Assembly: GCF_030409055.1 (NCBI RefSeq)
Contig: NZ_CP116619.1
Span: forward strand, 4,543,628 to 4,607,627
Source of the DNA: Trichocoleus desertorum NBK24
GTDB taxonomy: Bacteria > Cyanobacteriota > Cyanobacteriia > FACHB-46
Reading direction: 5' to 3'
DNA length: 64,000 bases
Below are positions 9,477 through 17,408 of the stretch, one piece after another. The notes below the pieces were generated by a model. That model worked only from the letters and a program-made list of their open reading frames with translations. It did no database searches and was not told where the DNA came from. Positions within the stretch are counted from its first letter, which is position 1, and each line of letters begins with the position of its first letter. Position numbers and translations under genes: made by a program.

Positions 9477-10222
9477 AGTCCGGCCAGTAAGCACAACAAG
9501 CCAGCTTCCGTCCACTCCACTACGGCTCCATAGGTATCACCCGTATGACCACCGAGCTTGTGGTTGAACCATGCGCCCGTTAGCCAAGCGATCGCCACAC
9601 CTCCCACAGCCATCCCCACAGCAACAGGCCATTGAGCTGAATTGAGCGCAATTTGCAATCCGCTAAGACCCAACAACAAAAATAAGCTAGGCACGATCTC
9701 CCAGAGCGAACGAATGGCTTCCTTGTGAAAGGCTCCTTTCCCCGTGGGTTTGAGGTAAGAGTAACGCGCGATCGCCACGAGTTGCCCCCAACGCCCCCAG
9801 CCTGCTGCCGCCATTAAAGCCAGCCATCGATCTCCTTCCAAGTCATTTAGAGCTGTGGTTTTGAGCAAGACCAGAGCGAGCGCCGCCATGACTCCAAAAG
9901 CTCCAGAGCGGCTATCCGTCATTACTTCTAAGCGGCGTTCTGGGTCTAAAACCGCCAAACCGTCTGCGGTGTCCATCGCTCCATCTAAGTGCAAGCCACC
10001 CGTCACAGCGATCCAAGTCACTACAATCAGGGCACTGCGAGTCAAAATGGGCATTGCGATCGCTTGTAATCCCGCATCCAGTAGACCTAACAGCCCCCCG
10101 AGGAGCAACCCTATGCAAGGCGCGAGACGAGCGACTCCTTGAAACTCTAAGGCCCAAGTTGGGGGGACGGGCAGACAGGTATAGAAGGCGATCGCCGCCG
10201 CTACTCTAGAACTAACTCCCAC
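9473..10222 (-). CDS. cobS: Adenosylcobinamide-GDP ribazoletransferase (cobalamin synthase)
   Basis: Membrane enzyme joining adenosylcobinamide-GDP to alpha-ribazole in a late step of cobalamin assembly. Length 249 residues is normal. Diagnostic segments: FYTCLPVP near the N-terminus, [15 protein letters not shown] (acidic metal-binding motif), [11 protein letters not shown], and the C-terminal HTGDTYGA. Several hydrophobic helices follow. The GTG start at 10222 has GGAG 8 nt upstream, and no ATG alternative precedes the conserved N-terminus. The 3' end overlaps the kinase gene by 4 bp, tail to tail. No B12 riboswitch-like sequence was seen upstream. Confidence 0.93.
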   Translation of the reverse strand: MGVSSRVAAAIAFYTCLPVPPTWALEFQGVARLAPCIGLLLGGLLGLLDAGLQAIAMPILTRSALIVVTWIAVTGGLHLDGAMDTADGLAVLDPERRLEVMTDSRSGAFGVMAALALVLLKTTALNDLEGDRWLALMAAAGWGRWGQLVAIARYSYLKPTGKGAFHKEAIRSLWEIVPSLFLLLGLSGLQIALNSAQWPVAVGMAVGGVAIAWLTGAWFNHKLGGHTGDTYGAVVEWTEAGLLCLLAGL

Positions 10223-10779
10223 AACTACTCCATTTTATTAGCGCCACTACCCTGACGTTGATTCGCCCCGCTGACCAGTCTCGGTGGTTAGAAGGCAGTT
10301 TTCAGCCTTTTGACCGAACTCATACTTCCCTGAAACCAGCAAAATTAAGAAGAAGAATAGACTTTATGATGGCTTTAGGTTCCTCGCTCCAAGACCCCTT
10401 TTATGAGGTTGGCTCAGAAATCGAGTCTTTAGCTGGCCCCATCTTAGGTTGGAAACACTCAATAAATTTACTCAAGTGAACGATGGCGACCAACCACCCA
10501 AGAGGGTGTTGCTAAATCGGGTAAAATCAGCAGATTCACCCAAATTTTGTTAGTAGCGAACCGAAAATCTTGAGCTAAGATTGTCTCGTACCCAACCTTT
10601 TCCTGATCCAGCAGGCACCCTCTCAGGGGCTAGCTGTCCTGAAGTCGTCCCATTAGCGTATCTTTAGAACTTCTTCTAGCTTTGGTCGCCAAGTCCTTGG
10701 TCACTAAATTCTTAGCCGAGTTCTAGCATCAACTCTAATCCCTGCATCCCGCTATAAGGCCCATTTGAGGCTGTTTCCC
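10223..10779. other. 557-bp intergenic region between cobS and the conserved hypothetical gene
   Basis: Holds the divergent promoters of cobS and the 10780 gene and the candidate structured RNA at 10497-10627. A TTG-initiated 73-codon ORF (10258-10479) has no recognisable features. A possible -10 element TATAAG lies at 10752. Confidence 0.5.
10497..10627 (+). ncRNA. Candidate structured RNA or leader domain
   Basis: Two 12-nt arms (CCCAAGAGGGTG at 10497-10508 and CACCCTCTCAGG at 10616-10627) pair at 10 of 12 positions and enclose two smaller hairpins. One is 10519-10541 (GGGT/ACCC plus AATC/GATT, loop AGCA). The other is 10566-10582 (AATCTT/AAGATT, loop GAGCT). A closed domain with two internal hairpins is more order than expected in ordinary intergenic DNA, but covariation was not tested. 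It ends about 150 nt before the 10780 start codon. Confidence 0.3.
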
Positions 10780-11238
10780 ATGAGTCATGATCCCCTGTCT
10801 AGAGATATGAGGTTGCCAGCACCCTGCATTGTTGATACTGGCATCATTGTGAGTAAACAAGATATGCAGCGGCTGTTAGCTGACTTGGGCCGAGTTCGCT
10901 ATATCTATACTCAAGATGGCAATCTTCTCAGTGAAGGGGAAGGATGCGTACTAGAGGTTTTTGCCGATCCGCAACAGTCAACTCTCGTCGCCAATCACGC
11001 GCTGTATTTAAACGTTTATAGCTTTGACTACTTAGAGCTAAAAAAATCAGTTGAGCTACAACCTTGTTTTGATCTAATCCAAGATGCAAGACAACTCCGG
11101 TTGATTCCTGTCTCCAATCCTCTGCAAGATCAAACTACCCGAAACTTGAATGCAGCCGCCCTAGAAGCAGTTGTAGCTGAGGTGCTGTCTGCTAATTGGG
11201 ATGTCAGAATTGATGATGAAGAGAACTTTTCTTTTTAG
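10780..11238 (+). CDS. Conserved cyanobacterial hypothetical protein
   Basis: 152 residues, no named domain recognised. The ATG at 10780 (MSHDPLSRD) is preferred over the upstream TTG at 10765. The protein is soluble, acidic at its end (RIDDEENFSF) and has alternating hydrophobic pattern (RYIYTQDGNLLSEGEGCVLEV) suggesting a beta-rich N-terminal part. It lies 28 bp upstream of ldhA on the same strand, so the two are probably co-transcribed. I have the impression of similar proteins across cyanobacteria but cannot attach a function. The long upstream region with a possible structured leader may control both genes. Confidence 0.7.
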   Translation: MSHDPLSRDMRLPAPCIVDTGIIVSKQDMQRLLADLGRVRYIYTQDGNLLSEGEGCVLEVFADPQQSTLVANHALYLNVYSFDYLELKKSVELQPCFDLIQDARQLRLIPVSNPLQDQTTRNLNAAALEAVVAEVLSANWDVRIDDEENFSF

Positions 11239-11266
11239 ATTCATCGTTACGTCTGGGTTTTGATCG

Positions 11267-12256
11267 ATGAAGGTTGCGGTCTTCAGTAGCAAACCCTATG
11301 ACCGAACGTTTCTAGCAGCTGCCAACGCTCAACATGGTCATGAGCTGCATTTCTTTGAATCTCACTTAACCAGCCAGACTACAGTGCTAGCGGCTGGTTT
11401 TTCCGCAGTCTGCATTTTTATCAACGATTCTCTAGATGCCGAAGCGTTAGCTGCTTTATCTGAGCAGGGAGTCCGCTTGGTTGCCCTGCGGAGTGCAGGA
11501 TTTAACCATGTAGATATAGCAGCGGCGGAGAAGCTTGGCTTAACGGTGGTTCGCGTTCCTGCTTATTCTCCTCATGCGGTCGCTGAGCATACGGTTGCCC
11601 TGATTCTGACGCTGAACCGCAAGACTCATCGAGCTTATGCGCGTGTCCGAGAAAGCAACTTTTCTTTGGATGGGCTGCTGGGCTTTGATCTGCACGGTCG
11701 TACTGTTGGCATTGTGGGCACAGGTAAAATTGGGGCGATCGTGGCCCAAATTATGCATGGCTTTGGTTGTTGTTTACTCGCATACGATCGCGTTCCCAAT
11801 CCTGCTTGTGAGGCGATCGCGGTGGAATATATCTCATTGGCAGACTTACTCGCTGCCGCTGACATCATTACGCTACATGCCCCCCTCACCCCTGAGACTC
11901 ATCACCTCATTGACCCCGCAGCCATAGGCCAGATGAAGCCAGGAGTAATGCTGATTAATACTAGTCGGGGCGCTTTAGTCGATACCCAAGCGATTATTGG
12001 CGGCTTGAAGTCGGGTCAAATTGGTTACTTGGGCCTTGATGTTTACGAGCAAGAAGCCGACTTATTTTTCGAGGATTTGTCCAACACGGTGATCCAGGAT
12101 GATCTGTTTCAGCGATTGCTCACATTTCCGAATGTAATCATTACTGGACACCAAGCGTTTTTCACCGAAACTGCCTTAAAGAACATTGCCGAAACGACCT
12201 TGGCTAATCTTACAGACTTTGAACAAGGCCGTCCCTGTGCCAATCAAGTTACGTGA
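11267..12256 (+). CDS. ldhA: D-lactate dehydrogenase / 2-hydroxyacid dehydrogenase
   Basis: NAD-dependent reduction of pyruvate to D-lactate (fermentative), 329 residues. The nucleotide-binding motif [16 protein letters not shown] is near residue 147. The catalytic set of the D-2-hydroxyacid dehydrogenase family is visible: Arg in [10 protein letters not shown], Glu in [13 protein letters not shown], His in [12 protein letters not shown]. The QEADLFFED and HQAFFT wording is characteristic of D-LDH rather than phosphoglycerate dehydrogenase. In some cyanobacteria the enzyme prefers oxaloacetate or other 2-oxoacids, so the physiological substrate is uncertain. It follows the conserved hypothetical gene by 28 bp. 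Confidence 0.93.
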   Translation: MKVAVFSSKPYDRTFLAAANAQHGHELHFFESHLTSQTTVLAAGFSAVCIFINDSLDAEALAALSEQGVRLVALRSAGFNHVDIAAAEKLGLTVVRVPAYSPHAVAEHTVALILTLNRKTHRAYARVRESNFSLDGLLGFDLHGRTVGIVGTGKIGAIVAQIMHGFGCCLLAYDRVPNPACEAIAVEYISLADLLAAADIITLHAPLTPETHHLIDPAAIGQMKPGVMLINTSRGALVDTQAIIGGLKSGQIGYLGLDVYEQEADLFFEDLSNTVIQDDLFQRLLTFPNVIITGHQAFFTETALKNIAETTLANLTDFEQGRPCANQVT

Positions 12257-12523
12257 CTCAACAACCCAACCTAAGACAGATTCAGGGTAGAGGTTCTGAT
12301 TTTAGGCTTATGGGATGCTCTAACAAGCAGGTTAACTAGAAACTTTTCTTAACAAATTTTGAAGTTCTTGTTGTTAACTATCTTGCAATTTGTGAAGCTC
12401 TGCTTTAGTGTCAGATATGTTTGAGAACTAGCAAAAACAGTTCTTTAACTCTGCTACTGTCTAGCGTTAGTTAGAGCTTCCCAAAGCTACTATCACCCAG
12501 GTCGTCGTTCTTGAGATATTCGT

Positions 12524-12991
12524 ATGAATCCCGAACTAAAAACATCTGATTATATTGATTCCAGTGCCCCAGAGATGGTCGCTGACGTTGATGATATAGC
12601 AGAAATTGAGGTTACCACTGCTGAACCTGCTCCGCTTGTTGTACAGCCTCATCAGCAATCCCAGTCTTCCGAGCAATGGAGACAAATTGGTGAGCGTGTT
12701 TCTCACTATTTAGGACAGCTACCCGAACTGTTATCTGATTTCTTTAGTCAGTATCAGCGCCCTTTGATTACCTTGGGCCTTCTGTTTGGGGGCATTGTTA
12801 CTGTCAAGCTCACCCTAGCGATTCTAGACGCTATCAACGATATTCCTCTCCTAGCTCCTACTTTTGAGCTAGTCGGAATTGGTTACTCGGCTTGGTTTGT
12901 TTACAGATACCTATTGAAGGTTGAGAACCGCCAAGAGCTGTCTCAAGAAATTGATGCGCTGAAACAGCAAGTTATTGGTGCTCAGAAGTAA
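12524..12991 (+). CDS. curT: CAAD/CURT1-domain thylakoid membrane protein
   Basis: 155 residues. An acidic, poorly ordered N-terminal region (about 1-50), an amphipathic helix (WRQIGERVSHYLGQLPELL), two membrane helices (about 78-97 and 105-125) and a C-terminal coiled-coil helix (ENRQELSQEIDALKQQV) are the hallmarks of CAAD proteins. The founding plant and cyanobacterial members (CURT1/CurT) bend thylakoid margins. Length matches cyanobacterial CurT. The 267-bp upstream stretch is AT-rich and has no other ORF. A strong terminator follows at 13060. Confidence 0.88.
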   Translation: MNPELKTSDYIDSSAPEMVADVDDIAEIEVTTAEPAPLVVQPHQQSQSSEQWRQIGERVSHYLGQLPELLSDFFSQYQRPLITLGLLFGGIVTVKLTLAILDAINDIPLLAPTFELVGIGYSAWFVYRYLLKVENRQELSQEIDALKQQVIGAQK

Positions 12992-13059
12992 TTTATCTCG
13001 GCAGCACTGAGTTTAAGTGTTGCTGAGGCAAGCCCGGATTTGCCATCAATTTAGCTAAG

Positions 13060-13088
13060 AAGCCCACTATTAATCAGTGGGCTTTTTG
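13060..13088 (+). terminator. Rho-independent terminator after curT
   Basis: Perfect 9-bp stem AAGCCCACT / AGTGGGCTT with a 7-nt loop, followed by TTTTT. Confidence 0.85.
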
Positions 13089-13160
13089 ATAGAAACTAAA
13101 AACTTATTCTCAAGGTTAATTTCGGTTTTGCTGAACCCGAAGGCAGACCATAATCCCACC

Positions 13161-13598
13161 TTACGCTGCAACTACCTGACCTGAGTCGAGGAGCGATCGC
13201 GCTATTCCTAAGTTATAAGGTAATGGGCGAGGTGACGGATGATAGTCTCGTTCGTGAGGTGGGCCATGACGCAAGACAGCATTTACTAAAACGCAAGGCT
13301 CACTACTGAGGTTGATCGCTCCATGCAAGACACCGGGAGGAATGGTGACAACGCTGGGACTGCGATCGCTTAGGGGAATGTATTGATATTGCCGATTCTG
13401 GAGTACGACTAAAACGAAACTGCCTCGAACAACCAGAATCTGATCGGTTTGAAAACGATGGACAAAGAGATCGTCGATGGTTTGGGGTGGAATTTGTACC
13501 AGCATGGTTTCATCGCTAGATTGAGGCGTATAGAATTTGGCCATTCCCCCTTTGATCGCCTCAAGAGGTCGAATTTCGATTTTTTTAGTCAGTCCCAT
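13161..13598 (-). CDS. Cupin-fold protein
   Basis: 145 residues with a single cupin barrel. Visible features are VHRFQTDQILVVRGSFVLVV (motif 1-like) and TIPPGVLHGAINLS (motif 2-like, PxxxHG). These resemble sugar-epimerase/WxcM-like cupins, but the His/Glu metal set of cupin motif 1 is incomplete, so catalytic activity is uncertain. The protein starts MGLTKKIEIRPLEAI. A perfect 10-bp inverted repeat lies 6-44 bp upstream of its ATG and could be an operator. Nearest neighbours are curT (convergent) and pgi (same strand, 300 bp upstream). Confidence 0.72.
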   Translation of the reverse strand: MGLTKKIEIRPLEAIKGGMAKFYTPQSSDETMLVQIPPQTIDDLFVHRFQTDQILVVRGSFVLVVLQNRQYQYIPLSDRSPSVVTIPPGVLHGAINLSSEPCVLVNAVLRHGPPHERDYHPSPRPLPYNLGIARSLLDSGQVVAA

Positions 13599-13603
13599 AA
13601 GAA

Positions 13604-13642
13604 ATTACCTAACTGGTTGCTTAGGTTCCATTGTTAGGTAAT
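13604..13642 (-). promoter_or_regulatory. Inverted-repeat operator candidate upstream of the cupin gene
   Basis: ATTACCTAAC (13604-13613) and GTTAGGTAAT (13633-13642) form a perfect 10-bp inverted repeat with a 19-bp spacer, just 5' of the cupin start codon. Confidence 0.4.
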
Positions 13643-13734
13643 ACAAATTAAATATTTGTTATATATGCTTCAAATGAGCGCCATTTTGTGATATAAAGCT
13701 CAGTCTGGCTTGGGTGTGTTAGAGCTGAAGCCCT

Positions 13735-13863
13735 GCAATACTTCTCGGTTTAGAGATACAGCCCTAGAGATCCCCGTTAGTTCCCCGATTGAGGAGGAAA
13801 CTAGTTTGGTTTTAGCTGCCTTAAAAAGGGCTAGGAGATTGAGTCTTAGCCGAGAAGTATTGC
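13735..13863. repeat. Inverted-repeat-bounded 129-bp intergenic element
   Basis: GCAATACTTCTCGG at 13735-13748 and its exact complement at 13850-13863 bound a 129-bp segment between the cupin gene and pgi. Flanking bases extend the match imperfectly. It could be a small palindromic (MITE-like) element. Confidence 0.4.
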
Positions 13864-13903
13864 GAAGCCTTGCAGAAGGGTGGTTGAGGGTCTCGATAGT
13901 GGG

Positions 13904-15490
13904 TTATAGGGCTGAGATGGTGAGTTCGTTTAGATGAGTGGGATTGCCGTGGATGGCGACGCTGCGCTGGTTGGCGGCTAGGTGACGCACGATCTTATAA
14001 ATAGACTCAATTTGGTCGGGGGAACCTGCTTTCTCGGCGATCGCTGCTAAGGAGAGGGGTTGCCCAGATTCCTGTAAAGCTTTGACCACTTGTTTTTGCA
14101 GGTCGAGTACAGAGGCAGCAGCTTTTTTACCTGCCTCTACCCCTGGTTGGTGGTAGGCGTTGACGTTCACTAAAAAGCCGTAGAGACCCACAGCTCTTTC
14201 GTACAGGGCAATTAAGGCTCCGACGTTATAAGGGTCAACTTGCGGGATGGTGACGGTGATTGAGTCACGCTGATTTTCGTAAAGGGCGCGACGAGTGCCT
14301 TGCAGTAGACCGGAGAGATAGTCTCCAGAGGTAACTCCCGGTTCGACTTCTACTGATGGGCCTTGGCGATCGCGCAGCACTTCAATAAAGGTGACAAAAA
14401 AATTGGCGACGCCTTCCCGCAACTGTTGCACATAGGCGTGCTGATCGGTGGAGCCTTTGTTGCCATAAACGGCGATGCCTTGATGCACCACTTGGCCGTT
14501 GAGATCTTTTTCTTTACCCAGGGACTCCATGACTAACTGCTGGAGGTAGCGACTGAACAGCAGCAGGCTGTCTTTGTAGGGCAGCACTACCATGTCTTTT
14601 TCGCCCCGACCATTCCCGGCGTAGTACCACGCCAAGGCTAGGAGAGCGGCTGGATTGCTTTTGAAATCGGGAATACGAGTCGCAGCATCCATCTCTTTCG
14701 CACCCTCTAGCATGGTGCGGATATCAATTCCTTGTAGGGCAGCGGGCAACAAACCTACGGCGGAAAGCTCGGAAGTGCGTCCTCCCACCCAGTCGTGCAT
14801 CGGGAAGGTAGCTAACCACTCTTCAGATTTAGCCAACTTGTCTAAGCTGCTATCTCGGCCTGTGATGGCGATCGCATACTGAGGAAAATTCAGTCCTTGA
14901 TTGCTGTAGGCTTTTTGCACTTCCAGCATGCCGTTGCGGGTTTCTGGGGTGCCACCGGACTTGGAAATTGTGATAACCAGGGTGCTAGAGAGGCGGTCTT
15001 TAAGTTGAGTTAGGACGCGATCGATGCCTGCGGGATCGGTGTTGTCAATAAAGTGAAGGTTGAGGGGCGGAAAATCTGGTGCTAGGGCGGCGGCAACAAA
15101 TTGTGGCCCTAAAGCTGAACCCCCAATTCCGATGGAAAGCACATCGGTGAACTTTTCGGTTTGGGGAGGACGAATGGCCCCACTATGAATTTTTTGGGTA
15201 AACGCTTCAATTTGCTCTAGCGTTTCCACAATGTCTTGCTTCAGTTCGGAGGTAGGAGCCAAATCGGGGTCACGGAGCCAATAGTGGCCGACCATCCGAT
15301 CCTCATCTGGGTTGGCGATCGCTCCTTTCTCTAGCTCTGCCATGTTCCGAAAGGCCCGCTCAAATTTGGGCTGGAGTGCTTCGACGAAGGCATCATCAAA
15401 CCGCATGCGGCTAATATCAAGATAAAATCCCAAGCCCTCGTGGTAGTAAAGCCAGTCTTGGTAACGTTGCCAAAGTGCAGCGGCATCCAT
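13904..15490 (-). CDS. pgi: Glucose-6-phosphate isomerase
   Basis: Interconverts glucose-6-phosphate and fructose-6-phosphate. 528 residues from the ATG at 15490; the GTG at 15505 is in frame but gives non-conserved extra residues. Key segments: [14 protein letters not shown] and [12 protein letters not shown] (phosphate binding), [34 protein letters not shown] and [13 protein letters not shown] near the catalytic Lys. A C-terminal extension of about 75 residues ([20 protein letters not shown]...) has a winged-helix-like pattern, usual in cyanobacterial Pgi and absent from E. coli Pgi. A toxin-antitoxin pair lies directly upstream on the same strand. Confidence 0.95.
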   Translation of the reverse strand: MDAAALWQRYQDWLYYHEGLGFYLDISRMRFDDAFVEALQPKFERAFRNMAELEKGAIANPDEDRMVGHYWLRDPDLAPTSELKQDIVETLEQIEAFTQKIHSGAIRPPQTEKFTDVLSIGIGGSALGPQFVAAALAPDFPPLNLHFIDNTDPAGIDRVLTQLKDRLSSTLVITISKSGGTPETRNGMLEVQKAYSNQGLNFPQYAIAITGRDSSLDKLAKSEEWLATFPMHDWVGGRTSELSAVGLLPAALQGIDIRTMLEGAKEMDAATRIPDFKSNPAALLALAWYYAGNGRGEKDMVVLPYKDSLLLFSRYLQQLVMESLGKEKDLNGQVVHQGIAVYGNKGSTDQHAYVQQLREGVANFFVTFIEVLRDRQGPSVEVEPGVTSGDYLSGLLQGTRRALYENQRDSITVTIPQVDPYNVGALIALYERAVGLYGFLVNVNAYHQPGVEAGKKAAASVLDLQKQVVKALQESGQPLSLAAIAEKAGSPDQIESIYKIVRHLAANQRSVAIHGNPTHLNELTISAL

Positions 15491-15561
15491 AAACAGTATT
15501 TCCACCTATTGTCTTTACCATTGATTAGTTTACCGATGGAGTTGGAGTCTGTCTGAGAACT

Positions 15562-15831
15562 CTAAACATTCGGTTTTGGAAGGATACGCAAAAACTTGAT
15601 AATTTGACCCGTAACTTCGATGCCAACAAAGTGGTGATCGAGAGTGAATCGATAGAAAATTGCTCTTGACCCCATTTGTCGAAGTTCGGGTAGGTCTTGT
15701 AGTTGTGTGAGCTGCAAAAACTCCACAAAGACAAATTGACATACCCGCTGATACACAGCTGGTTCTAAATCTTTTAAGTCTAAGAGAAACAACCTCTCGT
15801 AACGGATTTCCAACTTCAAAGGCTTTTGCAA
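15562..15831 (-). CDS. RelE/ParE-type toxin
   Basis: 89-residue basic protein in the RelE superfamily pattern: EIRYERLFLLDLKDLEP, a long helix, then a beta-rich end with GSRAIFYRFTLDHHFVGIEV and FLRILPKPNV. Members are ribosome-dependent mRNA endonucleases or gyrase poisons neutralised by the gene next door. The partner (15899-16096) is upstream on the same strand with a 67-bp gap, longer than the usual overlap. The pgi start lies about 70 bp downstream, so read-through from the pair into pgi is possible. Confidence 0.7.
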   Translation of the reverse strand: MQKPLKLEIRYERLFLLDLKDLEPAVYQRVCQFVFVEFLQLTQLQDLPELRQMGSRAIFYRFTLDHHFVGIEVTGQIIKFLRILPKPNV

Positions 15832-15898
15832 TCTATATTTCTAGCGGTAATTCGCGCATTTGGGTATAGCCGCAGCGCTGAATGAATTACGACGTTTT

Positions 15899-16096
15899 CT
15901 ATAACAACGGTAGCGATCGCAACGCTTCTTCATGCGTTAGCGTGTCACCTGGCTGTAAGGTTTGCTTCGATTCTTCGATCGCCCGAATCATATAAAAGTC
16001 GTAATAAAGTGCTTCTAGAACTGGCCATAGACTCTCTACCTCCTCATCGGACAATTGATCAATCAAGCGATGTACCCTACTTCTCAGAGGATTCAT
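15899..16096 (-). CDS. Antitoxin of RelE-type pair
   Basis: 65 residues from the ATG at 16096 (MNPLRSRVHRLIDQLSDEEV); the longer frame from 16168 lacks conserved-looking sequence. The N-terminal helix pattern followed by an acidic, extended C-terminus (ESKQTLQPGDTLTHEEALRSLPLL) fits small cyanobacterial antitoxins of the LSDEEV...LTHEEA type found beside RelE toxins. It binds and neutralises the toxin and probably represses its own promoter (family inference). Confidence 0.65.
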   Translation of the reverse strand: MNPLRSRVHRLIDQLSDEEVESLWPVLEALYYDFYMIRAIEESKQTLQPGDTLTHEEALRSLPLL

Positions 16097-16327
16097 ATTC
16101 CAAATCTGCTGTAGTAACCGTTTGGCCCGCGATCGCGCCGCTACTTTTACACCACAACAATACTGCATTGGCTGAGTTTGATTGCGAAACTATCTGGAGA
16201 GATGTTGCTTGTTCCCAACCCTGACGTCAGCTCAAAACCAACCCCGAAGCCAACAGGTGTTGCCAACAATTGTTGACTGAGGGCACCGAGATGATGCAGA
16301 TTGCTTAATGCAGCGATCGCACAAGTC

Positions 16328-16810
16328 ATGAATATTCGCATTGGCAACGGTTACGACATTCACCGCTTGATAGAAGGACGCTCCCTAATTTTGGGTGGTA
16401 TGAACATTCCCCACGAACTCGGCTTATTGGGTCATAGTGATGCAGATGTGCTAACCCACGCCATTATGGATGCCATGCTGGGAGCGCTGAGTCTGGGCGA
16501 CATTGGCCTTTACTTTCCCCCATCCGATCCAAAGTGGGCAGGGGCTGACAGCCTCAAGTTGTTAGAGCAAGTACACCAGTTAATCCGAAACGAAGGTTGG
16601 CAAATTGGCAACATTGACTCTGTGGTTGTGGCGGAGCGGCCCAAACTCAAGCCCCACATCTCAGCCATGCGCGATCGCCTTGCCACCGTTCTAGAACTCA
16701 ATCCCAACCAAGTGGGCATCAAAGCCACAACCAACGAGCAGCTAGGCCCAGAAGGTCGGGAAGAAGGGATTTCCGCTCATGCAGTCGTCCTATTGCAGCA
16801 AGCAATCTAG
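16328..16810 (+). CDS. ispF: 2-C-methyl-D-erythritol 2,4-cyclodiphosphate synthase
   Basis: Fifth enzyme of the MEP isoprenoid pathway, feeding carotenoid, phytol and quinone synthesis. 160 residues, the usual length. The ATG at 16328 gives the family start [13 protein letters not shown]; a TTG at 16301 is rejected. Zn ligands Asp10, His12 and His44 are present ([15 protein letters not shown]), as are the substrate motifs [13 protein letters not shown] and [14 protein letters not shown]. The last codons and stop are part of a 21-bp tandem duplication (16791-16836). Confidence 0.95.
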   Translation: MNIRIGNGYDIHRLIEGRSLILGGMNIPHELGLLGHSDADVLTHAIMDAMLGALSLGDIGLYFPPSDPKWAGADSLKLLEQVHQLIRNEGWQIGNIDSVVVAERPKLKPHISAMRDRLATVLELNPNQVGIKATTNEQLGPEGREEGISAHAVVLLQQAI

Positions 16811-16836
16811 CGAGTTATTGCAGTAAGCAATCTAGC
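16791..16836 (+). repeat. Tandem duplication over the ispF stop codon
   Basis: TATTGCAGCAAGCAATCTAGC (16791-16811) is repeated at 16816-16836 with one mismatch and a 25-bp period. The duplicate lies just after the stop codon. Confidence 0.8.
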
Positions 16837-16872
16837 AGGTAGAATCGAGGCAACCGAGCCACCCCTTTAAAC

Positions 16873-17286
16873 ATGTTCGATCCGTTGCGCCGCTTAAAAT
16901 TTTTACCTTGGCGATCGCTAGCTTTACTGACCCTTGCGACCTTCGTGATTGTGGCAGTGATAGAAGTGATATTAGGGCTAGGCTACACCCAAGTGAGTGT
17001 CGTTCGAGCCGTGTTGAATCCCCTGTTTGGCGCACCCTGGGTGGTGCTGACCCTTCTAGCGGCTGGATTTGGGATTGGAGTGTTAGCGGTTTTCCTCCTA
17101 GAAACTAGGTGGCCCCAGGTATCGATCAATGCTGGTGTATTGTGGGCACTGGTGCTGTGCTTGATTTTGGGGGCAGTCATCCGATCGCTAATGCCATTAC
17201 CAGTCATCTTGGTAAGTCCTAGTCAAACTCAGTTTATGGGTTTCCTGGTGGGAATATTTTGGCGAGGCCGTCCCTATTGGCACTAA
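16873..17286 (+). CDS. Small integral membrane protein, function unknown
   Basis: 137 residues with about four hydrophobic helices: about 16-36 (ALLTLATFVIVAVIEVILGL), 54-78, 85-103 and 108-126. A short basic N-terminus (MFDPLRRLKFLPWR) predicts cytoplasmic orientation by the positive-inside rule. The middle contains GFGIGVLAVFLLETRWPQ. No known family recognised; likely a conserved cyanobacterial membrane protein. It starts 62 bp after ispF and could be in the same transcript. Confidence 0.65.
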   Translation: MFDPLRRLKFLPWRSLALLTLATFVIVAVIEVILGLGYTQVSVVRAVLNPLFGAPWVVLTLLAAGFGIGVLAVFLLETRWPQVSINAGVLWALVLCLILGAVIRSLMPLPVILVSPSQTQFMGFLVGIFWRGRPYWH

Positions 17287-17408
17287 AGCACTCACAGCCT
17301 CACTTAGATTGCCGCGATTGCCACCGAAAAAACTGACTTTTAGCTTCACTTGCCTACGTCCGAGGAATTGAGATCTATGATGGCAAAGAAGCTTGATGTT
17401 CGTGCAAC

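Noticed and set aside
10258-10479. 73-codon plus-strand ORF between cobS and the 10780 gene
   Set aside because: It needs a TTG start without a ribosome-binding site, has no recognisable family, and its composition looks like intergenic sequence.
10223-10500. Cobalamin riboswitch upstream of cobS
   Set aside because: No B12-box-like sequence was seen on the cobS strand.
13710-13937. 75-codon plus-strand ORF at the 3' end of pgi
   Set aside because: TTG start; it runs through the inverted-repeat element and into the antisense of pgi.
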